DNA of 54,272 bases from Pseudomonadota bacterium (GTDB lineage Bacteria; Pseudomonadota; Alphaproteobacteria; Rhizobiales; Beijerinckiaceae), in NCBI GenBank assembly GCA_023386155.1, contig JAEWKH010000069.1, positions 1-54,272 on the forward strand. Direction: 5' to 3'. Shown here piece after piece: positions 7,764 through 16,519 of this stretch (position 1 is its first letter; every line of letters starts with the position of its first letter). A program made the translations under genes and the position numbers. The notes beneath the pieces were generated by a model, which saw only the letters and a program-made list of their open reading frames with translations, was not told the DNA's origin and searched no databases.

Positions 7764-8432
7764 ATGGCAGATTACGGTCAGTTCTGTTCCGTGGCGCGTG
7801 CCCATGAGGCCATCGGCGGGCGCTGGACCCTTCTCGTGGTGCGCGAGCTCTTGTGCGGCAGCCGGCGCTTCAACGACATTCGCCGCGGCATCCCGCGCAT
7901 CTCCCGCACCATGCTGTCGGAGCGCCTGCAGGCGCTGGTGCATATCGGGATCGTCACGCGCATCGCAGGGGAGCAAGGGCCGGAATATGCCCTTACGGAA
8001 GCCGGCCGGGAGCTGATGGGCATCGTGGGCGCCCTCGGCACCTGGGGCCAAAGATGGCTGCCGCGCCGTGCCGGGGACGAGGATCTGGATCTCGAGCCGC
8101 TCCTCGTCGACATGCAGCGGCGCGTCCGCGCCGAGGCGCTGCCGCCCGAACCCATCGTCATCCGCTTCGAGATCGCGGGGCAGCGCCAGCCGCGCTTCCT
8201 GCTCCTCAAGGAGGCCGAGGTGTCGTTCTGCACGCAGAACCCGGGCTTTCCGGAGCCCCTGCGGGTCCGCGCCGGCCTTCCGGCGCTGGTCGCCTGGTGG
8301 CGGGGCGACGTGAGCTTCGCCGAGGCGCAGCGGATGGGGTTGACGGTCGAGGGGCCCCGGGACCTGGCAAGGGCGTTCCCGGACTGGTTCGAGCGCTACC
8401 TGTTTGCCGGGGTCGAGCCTGCCGTAGCGTAA
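7764..8432 (+). CDS. HxlR-family transcriptional regulator with C-terminal SCP2-like domain
   Basis: A 222-residue protein. Residues 8-95 form an HxlR winged helix: 'VARAHEAIGGRWTLLVVREL' and 'RRFNDIRRGIPRISRTMLSERL' are family hallmarks. Residues about 110-218 form a second domain resembling the sterol-carrier-like domain seen in long HxlR proteins, probably for ligand sensing. It is transcribed away from the PLP-enzyme gene and is a likely regulator of it. It lacks the cysteine used for redox/aldehyde sensing in some HxlR members near the N-terminus except Cys9, so the signal is unknown. Confidence 0.88.
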   Translation: MADYGQFCSVARAHEAIGGRWTLLVVRELLCGSRRFNDIRRGIPRISRTMLSERLQALVHIGIVTRIAGEQGPEYALTEAGRELMGIVGALGTWGQRWLPRRAGDEDLDLEPLLVDMQRRVRAEALPPEPIVIRFEIAGQRQPRFLLLKEAEVSFCTQNPGFPEPLRVRAGLPALVAWWRGDVSFAEAQRMGLTVEGPRDLARAFPDWFERYLFAGVEPAVA

Positions 8433-8567
8433 AAGAGGGATGCGGAGTGGAGAGGCTCGACAATCCTCCCGAACTCCTGTATAGGCCCGGCCTCAACTTA
8501 AAACAGGACGCCGAAATCCCGCGGGTTTTGAGACTGCTCAGAGCCACGCAACGGCAGGAGTATTACG

Positions 8568-8951
8568 ATGAACCTCATTCAGCAGCTCGAGCAGGAGCAG
8601 ATTGCCAAGCTCGCCAAGACCATTCCCGACTTCCAGCCCGGCGACACCGTGATCGTCAACGTGAAGGTGAAGGAAGGCGAGCGGTCCCGTATCCAGGCGT
8701 ATGAGGGCGTCTGCATCGCCCGGTCCGGCGGCGGCCTCCACGAGAGCTTCACGGTCCGCAAGATTTCCTACGGCGAAGGCGTCGAGCGTGTGTTCCCGCT
8801 CTACTCGCCGAACGTCGATTCCATCAAGGTCGTGCGCCGCGGCGCCGTCCGCCGCGCCAAGCTGTACTACCTGCGCGACCGTCGCGGTAAGTCGGCCCGT
8901 ATCGCCGAGCGCGCCGAGAAGAAGACCGAGGCCCCGGCTGCGGCCGAGTAA
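8568..8951 (+). CDS. rplS: 50S ribosomal protein L19
   Basis: A 127-residue L19 found at the 30S-50S interface. The sequence shows the diagnostic 'FQPGDTVIVNVKVKEGERSRIQAYEGVCIAR' region and 'SPNVDSIKVVRRGAVRRAKLYYLRDRRGKSARI'. An Ala/Lys/Glu tail of about 12 residues follows. A GGAG ribosome binding site lies upstream. Unlike the usual order it is not directly behind trmD, so it must have its own promoter in the 135-base gap after the HxlR gene; I cannot point to a clear one. Confidence 0.98.
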   Translation: MNLIQQLEQEQIAKLAKTIPDFQPGDTVIVNVKVKEGERSRIQAYEGVCIARSGGGLHESFTVRKISYGEGVERVFPLYSPNVDSIKVVRRGAVRRAKLYYLRDRRGKSARIAERAEKKTEAPAAAE

Positions 8952-8980
8952 GGCTCCCGTCTCTATCTTCAGGAATTCGA

Positions 8981-9007
8981 AAGGCGCGGCTCGAACCGCG
9001 CCTTTTT
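8981..9007 (+). terminator. rho-independent terminator after rplS
   Basis: A nine-bp perfect stem AAGGCGCGG/CCGCGCCTT with a six-base loop, followed by a T-run, 29 bases after the rplS stop. Confidence 0.9.
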
Positions 9008-9167
9008 GCTGAGGCGTCCAGGCGATCGCGACAAAAATATAATTGCGCGAGGTCCGGCGTCTGCTATGCGATCGTTTCAAGGCGGTGTGCGCTCAGGACA
9101 TCTTCCCGTCCGGGCGACAGACCGCTAAACACGCCAGACCACCATTTTCGACCGTTGGAAGAGACAT

Positions 9168-10574
9168 ATGGCCAAGCCCCGCACCCTCTATGACAAGATC
9201 TGGGACGACCACGTCGTCGATCAGCAGGATGACGGGACGTGCCTTCTCTACATCGACCGCCACCTCGTCCATGAGGTGACCTCGCCCCAGGCCTTCGAGG
9301 GCCTGCGCATGACCGGCCGCAAGGTGCGCCAGCCGCAGAAGACCCTGGCCGTGGTCGACCACAACGTTCCGACCTCCGACCGCTCGCACGGCATCGAGGA
9401 TCCCGAGGCGGCCACCCAGGTGGCGGCGCTTGCCCAGAACGCCAAGGATTTCGGCGTCGAGTACTACAACGAGCTCGACACCCGCCAGGGCATCGTCCAC
9501 GTGGTGGGCCCGGAGCAGGGCTTCACGCTCCCGGGCATGACCATCGTGTGCGGCGACAGCCACACCTCGACCCACGGCGCCTTCGGGTCGCTGGCCCACG
9601 GCATCGGCACGTCCGAGGTCGAGCACGTGCTCGCCACCCAGACGCTGATCCAGAAGAAGGCCAAGAACATGCGCGTGACCGTGGACGGGCAGCTGCCCGC
9701 CGGCGTCACGGCGAAGGACATCATCCTGGCCATCATCGGCGAGATCGGCACGGCCGGCGGCACCGGCCACGTGATCGAGTATGCGGGCGAGGCCATCCGG
9801 TCCCTGTCGATGGAAGGCCGCATGACCATCTGCAACATGTCGATCGAGGGCGGTGCCCGCGCCGGCATGGTGGCGCCCGACGAGAAGACCTATGCCTACC
9901 TGAAGGACCGCCCCAAGGCGCCGAAGGGCGAGGCCTGGGACGCGGCCGTCCGCTACTGGGACAGCCTGCGCACCGACGAGGGCGCCTTCTTCGACACCGA
10001 GATCCGCCTCGACGCCGCCAATCTTCCGCCCATCGTCACCTGGGGCACGAGCCCTGAGGACGTGGTCTCGATTGCCGGCGTGGTGCCGAACCCGGACGAG
10101 ATCCAGGACGAGAACAAGCGCCGGTCCAAGTGGCGGGCGCTCGAATATATGGGCCTGACGCCGGGGACGAAGATCACCGACATCACCCTGGACCGCGTCT
10201 TCATCGGCTCCTGCACCAACGGGCGCATCGAGGATCTGCGGGCCGTGGCCAAGGTCGTCGAGGGCAAGCGCGTCGCCGAGAGCGTCAGCGCCATGATCGT
10301 GCCCGGCTCCGGCATCGTGAAGATGCAGGCCGAGGCCGAGGGGCTGGACAAGATCTTCAAGGCGGCCGGCTTCGACTGGCGCGAGCCCGGCTGCTCCATG
10401 TGCCTGGCCATGAACGCCGACCGCCTCGCGCCCCACGAGCGCTGCGCCTCCACGTCGAACCGCAATTTCGAGGGCCGTCAGGGCTTCAAGGGCCGCACCC
10501 ATCTGGTCTCGCCGGCCATGGCGGCTGCGGCGGCCATCGCGGGTCGCTTCGTGGACATCCGCACTTTCGGCTGA
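9168..10574 (+). CDS. leuC: 3-isopropylmalate dehydratase large subunit
   Basis: A 468-residue aconitase-family enzyme. With LeuD it isomerises 2-isopropylmalate to 3-isopropylmalate in leucine biosynthesis. The [4Fe-4S] cysteines are visible in 'GSCTNGRIEDL' and 'GCSMCLAMNAD'. Substrate and family motifs include 'CGDSHTSTHGAFG' and 'ERCASTSNRNFEGRQG'. A GGAAGAGAC ribosome binding site precedes the ATG. About 150 bases separate it from the rplS terminator, enough for its own promoter. leuD and leuB are not adjacent but 1.3 and 6 kb downstream. Confidence 0.98.
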   Translation: MAKPRTLYDKIWDDHVVDQQDDGTCLLYIDRHLVHEVTSPQAFEGLRMTGRKVRQPQKTLAVVDHNVPTSDRSHGIEDPEAATQVAALAQNAKDFGVEYYNELDTRQGIVHVVGPEQGFTLPGMTIVCGDSHTSTHGAFGSLAHGIGTSEVEHVLATQTLIQKKAKNMRVTVDGQLPAGVTAKDIILAIIGEIGTAGGTGHVIEYAGEAIRSLSMEGRMTICNMSIEGGARAGMVAPDEKTYAYLKDRPKAPKGEAWDAAVRYWDSLRTDEGAFFDTEIRLDAANLPPIVTWGTSPEDVVSIAGVVPNPDEIQDENKRRSKWRALEYMGLTPGTKITDITLDRVFIGSCTNGRIEDLRAVAKVVEGKRVAESVSAMIVPGSGIVKMQAEAEGLDKIFKAAGFDWREPGCSMCLAMNADRLAPHERCASTSNRNFEGRQGFKGRTHLVSPAMAAAAAIAGRFVDIRTFG

Positions 10575-10591
10575 TCCGAAACCCACACATG

Positions 10592-10627
10592 AAAAAGGCC
10601 GCGGCTCATGCGAGTCGCGGCCTTTTT
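10592..10627. terminator. bidirectional terminator between leuC and a secreted protein gene
   Basis: A 12-bp stem AAAAAGGCCGCG/CGCGGCCTTTTT with a 12-base loop. The A and T tracts at both ends allow it to stop transcripts from both sides. Confidence 0.9.
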
Positions 10628-10645
10628 CATGGTGAAGCCGGAAAC

Positions 10646-10939
10646 TCAGTAGCGGCGGCCGGCGACGACCTCGCGGCAGCGCTCGACCGGACGCCGGACG
10701 ACCACGCCGTTGCGGCGGACACGCTCTTCCATGACCGTGCGGCACACCGTGCGGGTCCGGGCCGGACGCACCACGCGGCGCTCGATGACGCGCTCGCGAT
10801 AGCGCGGCCCGTGATGCCGTTCCTGCTCCACGCGAACGCCCGACGGCCCGATCCGCACGTCGACTCCCTGGGCCGACGCCGCACCGGCACTAAGAACCAC
10901 CAGCCCGGCCGCAGCCAGGATACCAAACACCTTACGCAT
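10646..10939 (-). CDS. small secreted Arg-rich hypothetical protein
   Basis: A 97-residue protein with a clear Sec signal peptide (MRKVFGILAAAGLVVLSAGAASAQ). The mature part is rich in Arg and His and has two Cys residues (in 'TVCRTVMEERV' and 'VERCREVV') that could form a disulfide in the periplasm. The ATG at 10939 follows an AGAGG site; an adjacent ATG at 10942 is also possible. The much longer frame upstream lacks a signal peptide and is rejected. Proteins of this type are common in Hyphomicrobiales; the function is unknown. Confidence 0.8.
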   Translation of the reverse strand: MRKVFGILAAAGLVVLSAGAASAQGVDVRIGPSGVRVEQERHHGPRYRERVIERRVVRPARTRTVCRTVMEERVRRNGVVVRRPVERCREVVAGRRY

Positions 10940-11063
10940 CATTGCCTCTTGATCAGTTGACCGTTCGGGGCTGTTAACGGCCCAGCGTGCGAGGCGTTCC
11001 GTTGCGAAGACGCGGTCCAGGCGCCATGGTAAGGCAATGGTGAAGGCCTTCAGGGAGGGTTCC

Positions 11064-11339
11064 ATGAGCGATCGGGAGCGGGAAGACCGCGAGGCCGCCG
11101 AGGCGCGCGAGGCGCTGGAGCGTGTCCGGCGGGATTCGGACACCCTCGGCGCGTCGGCGCTCGCCCGCATGGGGCAGCGGGCCGGCGATCATTTCGGCGC
11201 CAGGGACGCCATCGGGGCGGCCGAGGGCGGCGGCACGGATCCGGTCGAGCTCTGGGGCCGCCGCATCGGCCGCGCCCTGTCGCTCGTCGGCGTGGTGATC
11301 CTGAGCCTGTGGCTTCTGGTTCAACTGGGCATCCTCTGA
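11064..11339 (+). CDS. small tail-anchored hypothetical membrane protein
   Basis: A 91-residue protein. Residues 1-40 are strongly charged and helical (MSDREREDREAAEAREALER), perhaps a short coiled coil. A single membrane segment lies at the C-terminus ('ALSLVGVVILSLWLLVQLGIL'). The ATG at 11064 is preceded by GGGAGG. It ends three bases before the next gene, so the pair is probably an operon. The function is unknown. Confidence 0.75.
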   Translation: MSDREREDREAAEAREALERVRRDSDTLGASALARMGQRAGDHFGARDAIGAAEGGGTDPVELWGRRIGRALSLVGVVILSLWLLVQLGIL

Positions 11340-11342
11340 TTC

Positions 11343-11750
11343 ATGAGCGCTTTAGCCGACCTCCAGGCCCCCTCCCTCGACGATCTCGAAGCCCTGGCGC
11401 AGGACGCCTATGCCCGCCTGCCGGAGGAGTTCCGTCAGTTGTGCGAGGGCATCGTGATCCGGGTCGAGGATTTTCCCGACGACGAGACCATGCGCGAGAT
11501 GGGCTGCGAGACGCCCTTCGATCTGCTGGGCCTCTTTCGCGGCATCGGGCTCGCGCAGGGCGGGGCGATGATGCAGACGGGCCAGTTCCCCAACATGGTC
11601 TGGCTCTACCGCCGCCCGATCCTCGATTACTGGGCCGAGCACGAGGAAACCCTCGGCCACATCGTCACCCATGTGCTGGTCCACGAGATCGGCCACCATT
11701 TCGGCCTCTCCGACGACGACATGGAAGCCATCGAGGCGGCGGCGGGGTGA
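11343..11750 (+). CDS. zincin-like metallopeptidase family protein
   Basis: A 135-residue protein with HEIGHHFG at residues 114-121, the HExxH zinc site with an extra His at 119. The size, the N-terminal 'LEALAQDAYARLPEEF' helix and the 'GLFRGIG..LYRRPIL' middle match the small possibly-zinc metallopeptidase family widespread in Alpha- and Actinobacteria. No signal peptide, so it is probably cytoplasmic. The substrate is unknown. It follows the tail-anchored protein by three bases. Confidence 0.85.
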   Translation: MSALADLQAPSLDDLEALAQDAYARLPEEFRQLCEGIVIRVEDFPDDETMREMGCETPFDLLGLFRGIGLAQGGAMMQTGQFPNMVWLYRRPILDYWAEHEETLGHIVTHVLVHEIGHHFGLSDDDMEAIEAAAG

Positions 11751-11892
11751 GCCTTATAAAATTGCGCAAAGAGCGTGGCAGACGACAATTCTTTGCTCAG
11801 CGCGACCATCGTTGGCCTAGCGGTTCCCGAAACCCTTTGATATGAGGCACCGGACAAGCGGCCCGGCTGCCGCCATCAGGGATGTGAGGACA

Positions 11893-12495
11893 ATGGACAA
11901 GTTCACCGTGCTGGAAAGCGTCGCGGCGCCGCTGCGGATCATCAATATCGACACCGATATGATCATCCCCAAGCAGTACCTGAAGACGATCAAGCGCACG
12001 GGGCTCGGCACCGGCCTGTTCTCCGAGATGCGCTACCGCGAGGACGGTTCGGAGAACCCGGACTTCGTGCTCAACCAGCCGGCCTATCGCAACGCCAAGA
12101 TCCTCGTGGCGGGCGACAATTTCGGCTGCGGCTCGTCCCGCGAGCATGCCCCCTGGGCGCTGCTCGATTTCGGCATCCGCTGCGTGATCTCCACGAGCTT
12201 CGCCGACATCTTCTACAACAACTGCTTCCAGAACGGCATCCTGCCGATCAAGGTGAGCCCCGAGGACCTGGAAAAGCTCTTCGACGACGCGGAGCGGGGC
12301 GCCAACGCCACCCTGACGGTCGACCTGGAGAAGCAGGAGGTCCGCGGCCCCGACGGCGGTTCGGTCAAGTTCGACATCGACCCGTTCAAGAAGCACTGCC
12401 TGCTCAACGGCCTCGACGGCATCGGCCTGACCATGGAGAAGGGCGCCGCCATCGACAGCTACGAGAAGAAGCTCGCCGAGCGGGCGTGGGCCTGA
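11893..12495 (+). CDS. leuD: 3-isopropylmalate dehydratase small subunit
   Basis: A 200-residue partner of LeuC in leucine biosynthesis. The swivelling domain shows 'INIDTDMIIPKQYLK' and 'GDNFGCGSSREHAPWALLDFG'. The ATG at 11893 is chosen because it gives MDKFTVLESVAAPLRI, matching family length, and is preceded by GTGAGGA at good spacing. It lies 142 bases downstream of the metallopeptidase gene and probably has its own promoter. Confidence 0.97.
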   Translation: MDKFTVLESVAAPLRIINIDTDMIIPKQYLKTIKRTGLGTGLFSEMRYREDGSENPDFVLNQPAYRNAKILVAGDNFGCGSSREHAPWALLDFGIRCVISTSFADIFYNNCFQNGILPIKVSPEDLEKLFDDAERGANATLTVDLEKQEVRGPDGGSVKFDIDPFKKHCLLNGLDGIGLTMEKGAAIDSYEKKLAERAWA

Positions 12496-12544
12496 CCCTT
12501 CCCGGAGCGCCGGGTGGCGGCGCTCGATCCGACAGGAAGCGCCG

Positions 12545-12925
12545 ATGACGCAGGGCAAGCCGAAGATCCTCAGCCGGGCCGACTGGGCCACCCATCCCGA
12601 CCTGTTCTGGAAGGGCCATGTGGAGGGGCAGACCCTCGGCACCAGCGTGACCGTGCTCTTCTATGCCACGGAGGAGATCGGCGGCGGGCCGAAATGGCAC
12701 GTCCATCCCTATGACGAGATCTTCATCATCCGCGAGGGGCGGGCGCTCTTCACCGTGGGCGAGGAGCGTTTCGAATGCGAAACGGGACAAGTCGTCTTCG
12801 GCCCGGCCGGGGTTCCGCACAAATTCGTCAATCTCGGTCCGGGACGGCTGGAAACCACCGACATCCATGTGAACGACCGCTGGATCCAGACCAACCTGCC
12901 CGATCCGGAGGTCGAGGCCGGTTGA
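12545..12925 (+). CDS. cupin-domain protein
   Basis: A 126-residue single-domain cupin. Motif 1 is around 'KWHVHPYDEIFIIREGRALF' with His and Glu metal ligands, and motif 2 around 'GPAGVPHKFVNLGPGRLETTDIHV' with His. Small cupins bind a metal and act as isomerases, oxygenases or sugar-handling enzymes; this one cannot be placed more exactly. An AGGAAG site precedes the ATG. It follows leuD by 49 bases and may be co-transcribed. Confidence 0.85.
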   Translation: MTQGKPKILSRADWATHPDLFWKGHVEGQTLGTSVTVLFYATEEIGGGPKWHVHPYDEIFIIREGRALFTVGEERFECETGQVVFGPAGVPHKFVNLGPGRLETTDIHVNDRWIQTNLPDPEVEAG

Positions 12926-13005
12926 GCCGATACCCGTCCTGACGAAAGCGTGAGGTGGGCCTCCGTTTTCACAAGATTAACCAAATTCCCTGCAATGTGC
13001 CGGGC

Positions 13006-14196
13006 ATGAAGACCATTCTTGCCCCCGCTCTCATCGCTCTTGCCGGTTTCGCTGCCGCGACTCCGGCCTCGGCCCAGGCGAATTTCGCCTCCTGCCTGTC
13101 CTCCTTGCGCAGCCAAGCTGCCGCCAAGGGCATTTCCGGCCAGGCCTTCGACGTCGCGACCCGCGGCATCGCGCCGGACCTGACGATCCTCGACCTCATG
13201 AACAACCAGCCCGAGTTCAAGACGCCGATCTGGGATTACCTCTCGGCCCTGGTGGACGAGGAGCGGGTGCAGGACGGCCGGGCCGCCATGCGCCAATGGG
13301 GGCAGGCGCTCGCCTCGGCCGAGGCGCGCTTCGGCGTCGACCGCCATGCGATTGCCGGCGTCTGGGGCGTGGAATCCAATTTCGGCAAGGATATCGGCGG
13401 GCGCCCGCTGATCCAGTCCCTGTCGACGCTCGTCTGCTATGCCCCGCGCCGCAACGAGTATTTCAAGGGCGAGCTGATGGCGACCTTGAAGATCGTCCAG
13501 GACGGGGACATCAACCCGGCGAATCTGCGCGGTTCCTGGGCCGGCGCCTTCGGCCATACCCAGTTCATGCCCTCGACCTTCCAGCGTCTCGCCGTCGACG
13601 GCGACGGGGACGGCCGTCGCGACATCATGAACTCCGTGCCGGACGCGGTGCACTCCACGGCCAACTTCCTCAAGAAGGCCGGTTGGGTGAACGGCCTGCC
13701 CTGGGGCTACGAGGTGCGCCTGCCGGCAAACTTCAACGCGAGCCTCGCCGGGCGCAAGAACAAGAAGCCGCTCGCCGCCTGGGCGGCCATGGGCGTGCGG
13801 CGCGTCGACGGGCGGCCGCTTTCGGGCAACTACCCGGCCGGCATCATCATCCCGGCCGGCATCAACGGCCCGGCCTTCCTGGTCACCCGGAATTTCGATG
13901 CGGTCTATTCCTACAACGCGGCCGAATCCTACGGACTGGCCATCGCGCTGCTGGGCGACCGCCTCAAGGGCCTGCCCGGCATCCAGGCCGCCTGGCCCAC
14001 GGACGATCCGCCGCTCTCGCGCGCCCAGCGCCGCGAGCTGCAGCGGCTCCTGACCGCGCGCGGCTACGACGTGGGCGAGCCGGACGGCAAGATCGGCGCC
14101 AAGACCCGCGAGGCCATCAAGGACGTGGAGCGCCGCATCGGCCTCGAGCCGCGCGGGCGGCCCGGCGGCAAGGTGCTGGAAGCGCTGCGCGGATAG
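13006..14196 (+). CDS. periplasmic lytic murein transglycosylase (MltB-like) with peptidoglycan-binding domain
   Basis: A 396-residue enzyme that cleaves MurNAc-GlcNAc bonds to give 1,6-anhydro ends. The Sec signal is MKTILAPALIALAGFAAATP..ASAQ. The SLT_2/MltB-type catalytic domain covers residues about 28-325, with the catalytic Glu123 in 'GVWGVESNFGK' and 'GSWAGAFGHTQFMPSTF'. A PG_binding_1 domain is at about 330-390 ('LSRAQRRELQRLLTARGYDVGEPDGKIGAKTREA'). The ATG at 13006 starts the signal peptide; the longer frame from 12955 lacks support. Confidence 0.95.
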   Translation: MKTILAPALIALAGFAAATPASAQANFASCLSSLRSQAAAKGISGQAFDVATRGIAPDLTILDLMNNQPEFKTPIWDYLSALVDEERVQDGRAAMRQWGQALASAEARFGVDRHAIAGVWGVESNFGKDIGGRPLIQSLSTLVCYAPRRNEYFKGELMATLKIVQDGDINPANLRGSWAGAFGHTQFMPSTFQRLAVDGDGDGRRDIMNSVPDAVHSTANFLKKAGWVNGLPWGYEVRLPANFNASLAGRKNKKPLAAWAAMGVRRVDGRPLSGNYPAGIIIPAGINGPAFLVTRNFDAVYSYNAAESYGLAIALLGDRLKGLPGIQAAWPTDDPPLSRAQRRELQRLLTARGYDVGEPDGKIGAKTREAIKDVERRIGLEPRGRPGGKVLEALRG

Positions 14197-14264
14197 GGCC
14201 CGTCCGCCCTTGTCGCCATCCTGGCCAGTTGCAGTGACCGTCAGTTTGGAGTTGTACTGACTCC

Positions 14265-15005
14265 ATGCTGATCGCCATCCTCACCGACATCCACGGCAAC
14301 CGCGAGGCGCTGTCGGCCTGTCTCGCCCATACCCGCCTGCTTCATGTCGACCGCCTGATCTTTCTCGGCGACTATGTCGGCTACGGGGCCGATCCGGCCT
14401 GGGTGGTCGATACGATCCGGGGGCTCGTGGACCAGGGCGCCGTGGCGCTTCTCGGCAATCACGACGCGGCCATCGACGGCTCCGACGCCGACATGAACAG
14501 CGTGGCCCAGGAGGCGATCCGCTGGACCCGGAACCAGCTCGGGCGGGAGCAGAGGCGGTTCCTGGCCGGCCTTCCCCTCGTCCATGAGGAGGGGAACGTC
14601 CTTTACGTCCATGCCAACGGGTATGCGCCGGACAATTGGGACTACATGTCGGGCCCCATGGAGGCCATCCGGCACTTCAGCCGGGTGGACGCGCACGTCA
14701 CCTTCTGCGGGCATGTGCATGTGCCGATGCTCTACCACATGAGCACCACCGCCAAGGTCGGCACCTTCTCGCCGGTGGCCAACAACGAGATCCCGCTCCT
14801 GCCGACGCGCACGTGGCTCGCGGTGATCGGCGCCGTCGGGCAGCCGCGGGACGGGGTGGCGGCGGCGAACTATGCGGTCTTCGACACGGCCCGCCAGACC
14901 CTGCGTTACCTGCGCGTGCCCTACGACACGGCCGCCGCCGCCGGCAAGGTCCGGGAGGCGGGCCTGCCGGAAAAGCTGGCCCTGCGCATCGAACAGGGCC
15001 GCTGA
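14265..15005 (+). CDS. calcineurin-like metallophosphoesterase
   Basis: A 246-residue cytoplasmic phosphoesterase. Metal ligands are visible at Asp8 and His10 (TDIHGN), Asp36 (GDYVGYG), Asn65-His66 (GNHD) and the late 'FCGHVHVP'. The arrangement matches the YfcE/MJ0936-like and PrpA-like bimetallic phosphatases. It ends three bases before a Ser/Thr kinase gene, so it may be the counteracting phosphatase of that kinase; this pairing is inferred from the operon only. Confidence 0.9.
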   Translation: MLIAILTDIHGNREALSACLAHTRLLHVDRLIFLGDYVGYGADPAWVVDTIRGLVDQGAVALLGNHDAAIDGSDADMNSVAQEAIRWTRNQLGREQRRFLAGLPLVHEEGNVLYVHANGYAPDNWDYMSGPMEAIRHFSRVDAHVTFCGHVHVPMLYHMSTTAKVGTFSPVANNEIPLLPTRTWLAVIGAVGQPRDGVAAANYAVFDTARQTLRYLRVPYDTAAAAGKVREAGLPEKLALRIEQGR

Positions 15006-15008
15006 CGC

Positions 15009-16433
15009 ATGCGCTGGCGACTAAGCCCGGGGATGGCGTTCGACGGCTTCCTGCTTCAGGAGAATCTGGGCACCGGCGGCATGGCGCAGCTCTGGGCCGT
15101 CTCCCGCGAGGGCGATTCGACGCCGCTGATCATGAAGATCCCCATGCTGATCGACAGCGACGATCCGCTGCCCATCGTCTGCTTCGAGACCGAGCAGATG
15201 ATCATGCCGCACCTGAAGGGTCCGCATGTGCCCCGCTTCGTGGCGGCCGGACCGCTCGACCCGATGCCCTATATCGTCATGGAGCGGATCCCGGGCGAAT
15301 CCTTGAAGGAGAGGCTCGACGACGTGCCTCTGCCCTGGCCCGAGGTCGCCGCGATCGGCGCCAAGGTGGCGCATGCCCTGCACGATCTGCACCTTCAGCA
15401 TGTGATCCATCTCGACATCAAGCCGAGCAACGTGATGATCCGCGGGACCGGCGAGGCGGTTCTCATCGATTACGGCTTTGCCCGGCACGAACGCCTGCCG
15501 GACCTCCTGGCAGAGGAGTTTCGCGAGCCGTTCGGAACCACGCCCTACATGGCGCCGGAACAGGTTCTGCAGGACAGGGCCGATCCGCGCAGCGATCTCT
15601 TCGCGCTCGGCGTGATGCTGTATTTCTTCGTCACGGGGGAGCGCCCCTTCGGCAATCCGCGCGGCAGCCAGATCCGCCGCCGCCTGTGGCGCGATCCCGT
15701 GCCGCCGCGGGCGCTCTCCCCCGATTGCCCGCCCTGGCTGCAGGAGATCATCCTGCGCTGCCTGGAGGTCGATCCGGACGAGCGCTATGCCACCGCGGCC
15801 CAGCTCGCCCTCGATCTCGAGCACCCGGAGCAGGTCCGGCTCACCGAGCGGGCGCAGCGGCTGGAGCGGGATAGCGGCGTGAAGACCTTCCGGCGCTGGC
15901 TCAAGGCCCGCAAGGCGAAGACCCTCGAAGCGCCGAACATCGCCGGCCAGCTGTCCCGGGCGCCCATCGTGCTTGCCGCGGTCGATCTCTCGCCGGGAGG
16001 CGAGGATCTGGCCGAAGCCCTGCGCCTCATGGTCCAACGCATCCTCTCCCTGGAGAACGAGGCCCGCATCGCCTGCGTCAATGTCCTGAGAACCTCGCGC
16101 ATCGCCGTCGACATCCTGGAGGACGCCGAAGGGCGCAGCCTCCACGTGCAGCGCCTCGTCCAGCTCAAGCACTGGGGCTCCTCCCTCGACATCCCGGCCG
16201 AGCGGATCTCCTACAGCGTGCTGGAAGCGCCCGATCCGGCGGCGGCCCTGGTGGATTACGCCCGGCACAACAATGTCGACCACATCGTGATCGGCGCCAG
16301 GGCCTCCTCGGCGCTTCGCCGCTATCTCGGTAGCGTCTCGTCCCGGGTCGTGGCGGAGGCGCCCTGTTCCGTCACCGTCGTCAGGACCCCGAAGGACCGG
16401 CGGCCCGAGGCCGGCCATGGTGCCTTCGCCTAA
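15009..16433 (+). CDS. Ser/Thr protein kinase fused to a universal stress protein domain
   Basis: A 474-residue soluble fusion. Residues about 10-275 are a Hanks-type kinase: the glycine loop GTGGMA at 21-26, Lys43 in 'IMKIP', the catalytic loop 'HLDIKPSN' with Asp136, Asp154 in 'DYGFA' in place of DFG, and 'PYMAPEQ'. Residues about 317-465 are a UspA domain with 'VLAAVDLSPGG' at the start and a nucleotide loop 'IGARASSALRRYLGSVS' in which the second glycine of the usual motif is Ala. No membrane segment or extracellular sensor is present, so sensing probably occurs through the Usp part. It is in one operon with the metallophosphoesterase. Targets are unknown. Confidence 0.92.
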   Translation: MRWRLSPGMAFDGFLLQENLGTGGMAQLWAVSREGDSTPLIMKIPMLIDSDDPLPIVCFETEQMIMPHLKGPHVPRFVAAGPLDPMPYIVMERIPGESLKERLDDVPLPWPEVAAIGAKVAHALHDLHLQHVIHLDIKPSNVMIRGTGEAVLIDYGFARHERLPDLLAEEFREPFGTTPYMAPEQVLQDRADPRSDLFALGVMLYFFVTGERPFGNPRGSQIRRRLWRDPVPPRALSPDCPPWLQEIILRCLEVDPDERYATAAQLALDLEHPEQVRLTERAQRLERDSGVKTFRRWLKARKAKTLEAPNIAGQLSRAPIVLAAVDLSPGGEDLAEALRLMVQRILSLENEARIACVNVLRTSRIAVDILEDAEGRSLHVQRLVQLKHWGSSLDIPAERISYSVLEAPDPAAALVDYARHNNVDHIVIGARASSALRRYLGSVSSRVVAEAPCSVTVVRTPKDRRPEAGHGAFA

Positions 16434-16519
16434 CGGCCAACGCGACTAACGCTTGCCAAGAGCCGCGTTCGGTCTTTTAAGAGCCCTGCATTCGATCACG
16501 ACAGAACAAGGGTCTTCCC

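Noticed and set aside
9093..10745. A 550-residue minus-strand frame over leuC.
   Set aside because: A shadow of leuC, rich in His/Asp/Gly/Leu/Val as expected for complementary GC-rich codons.
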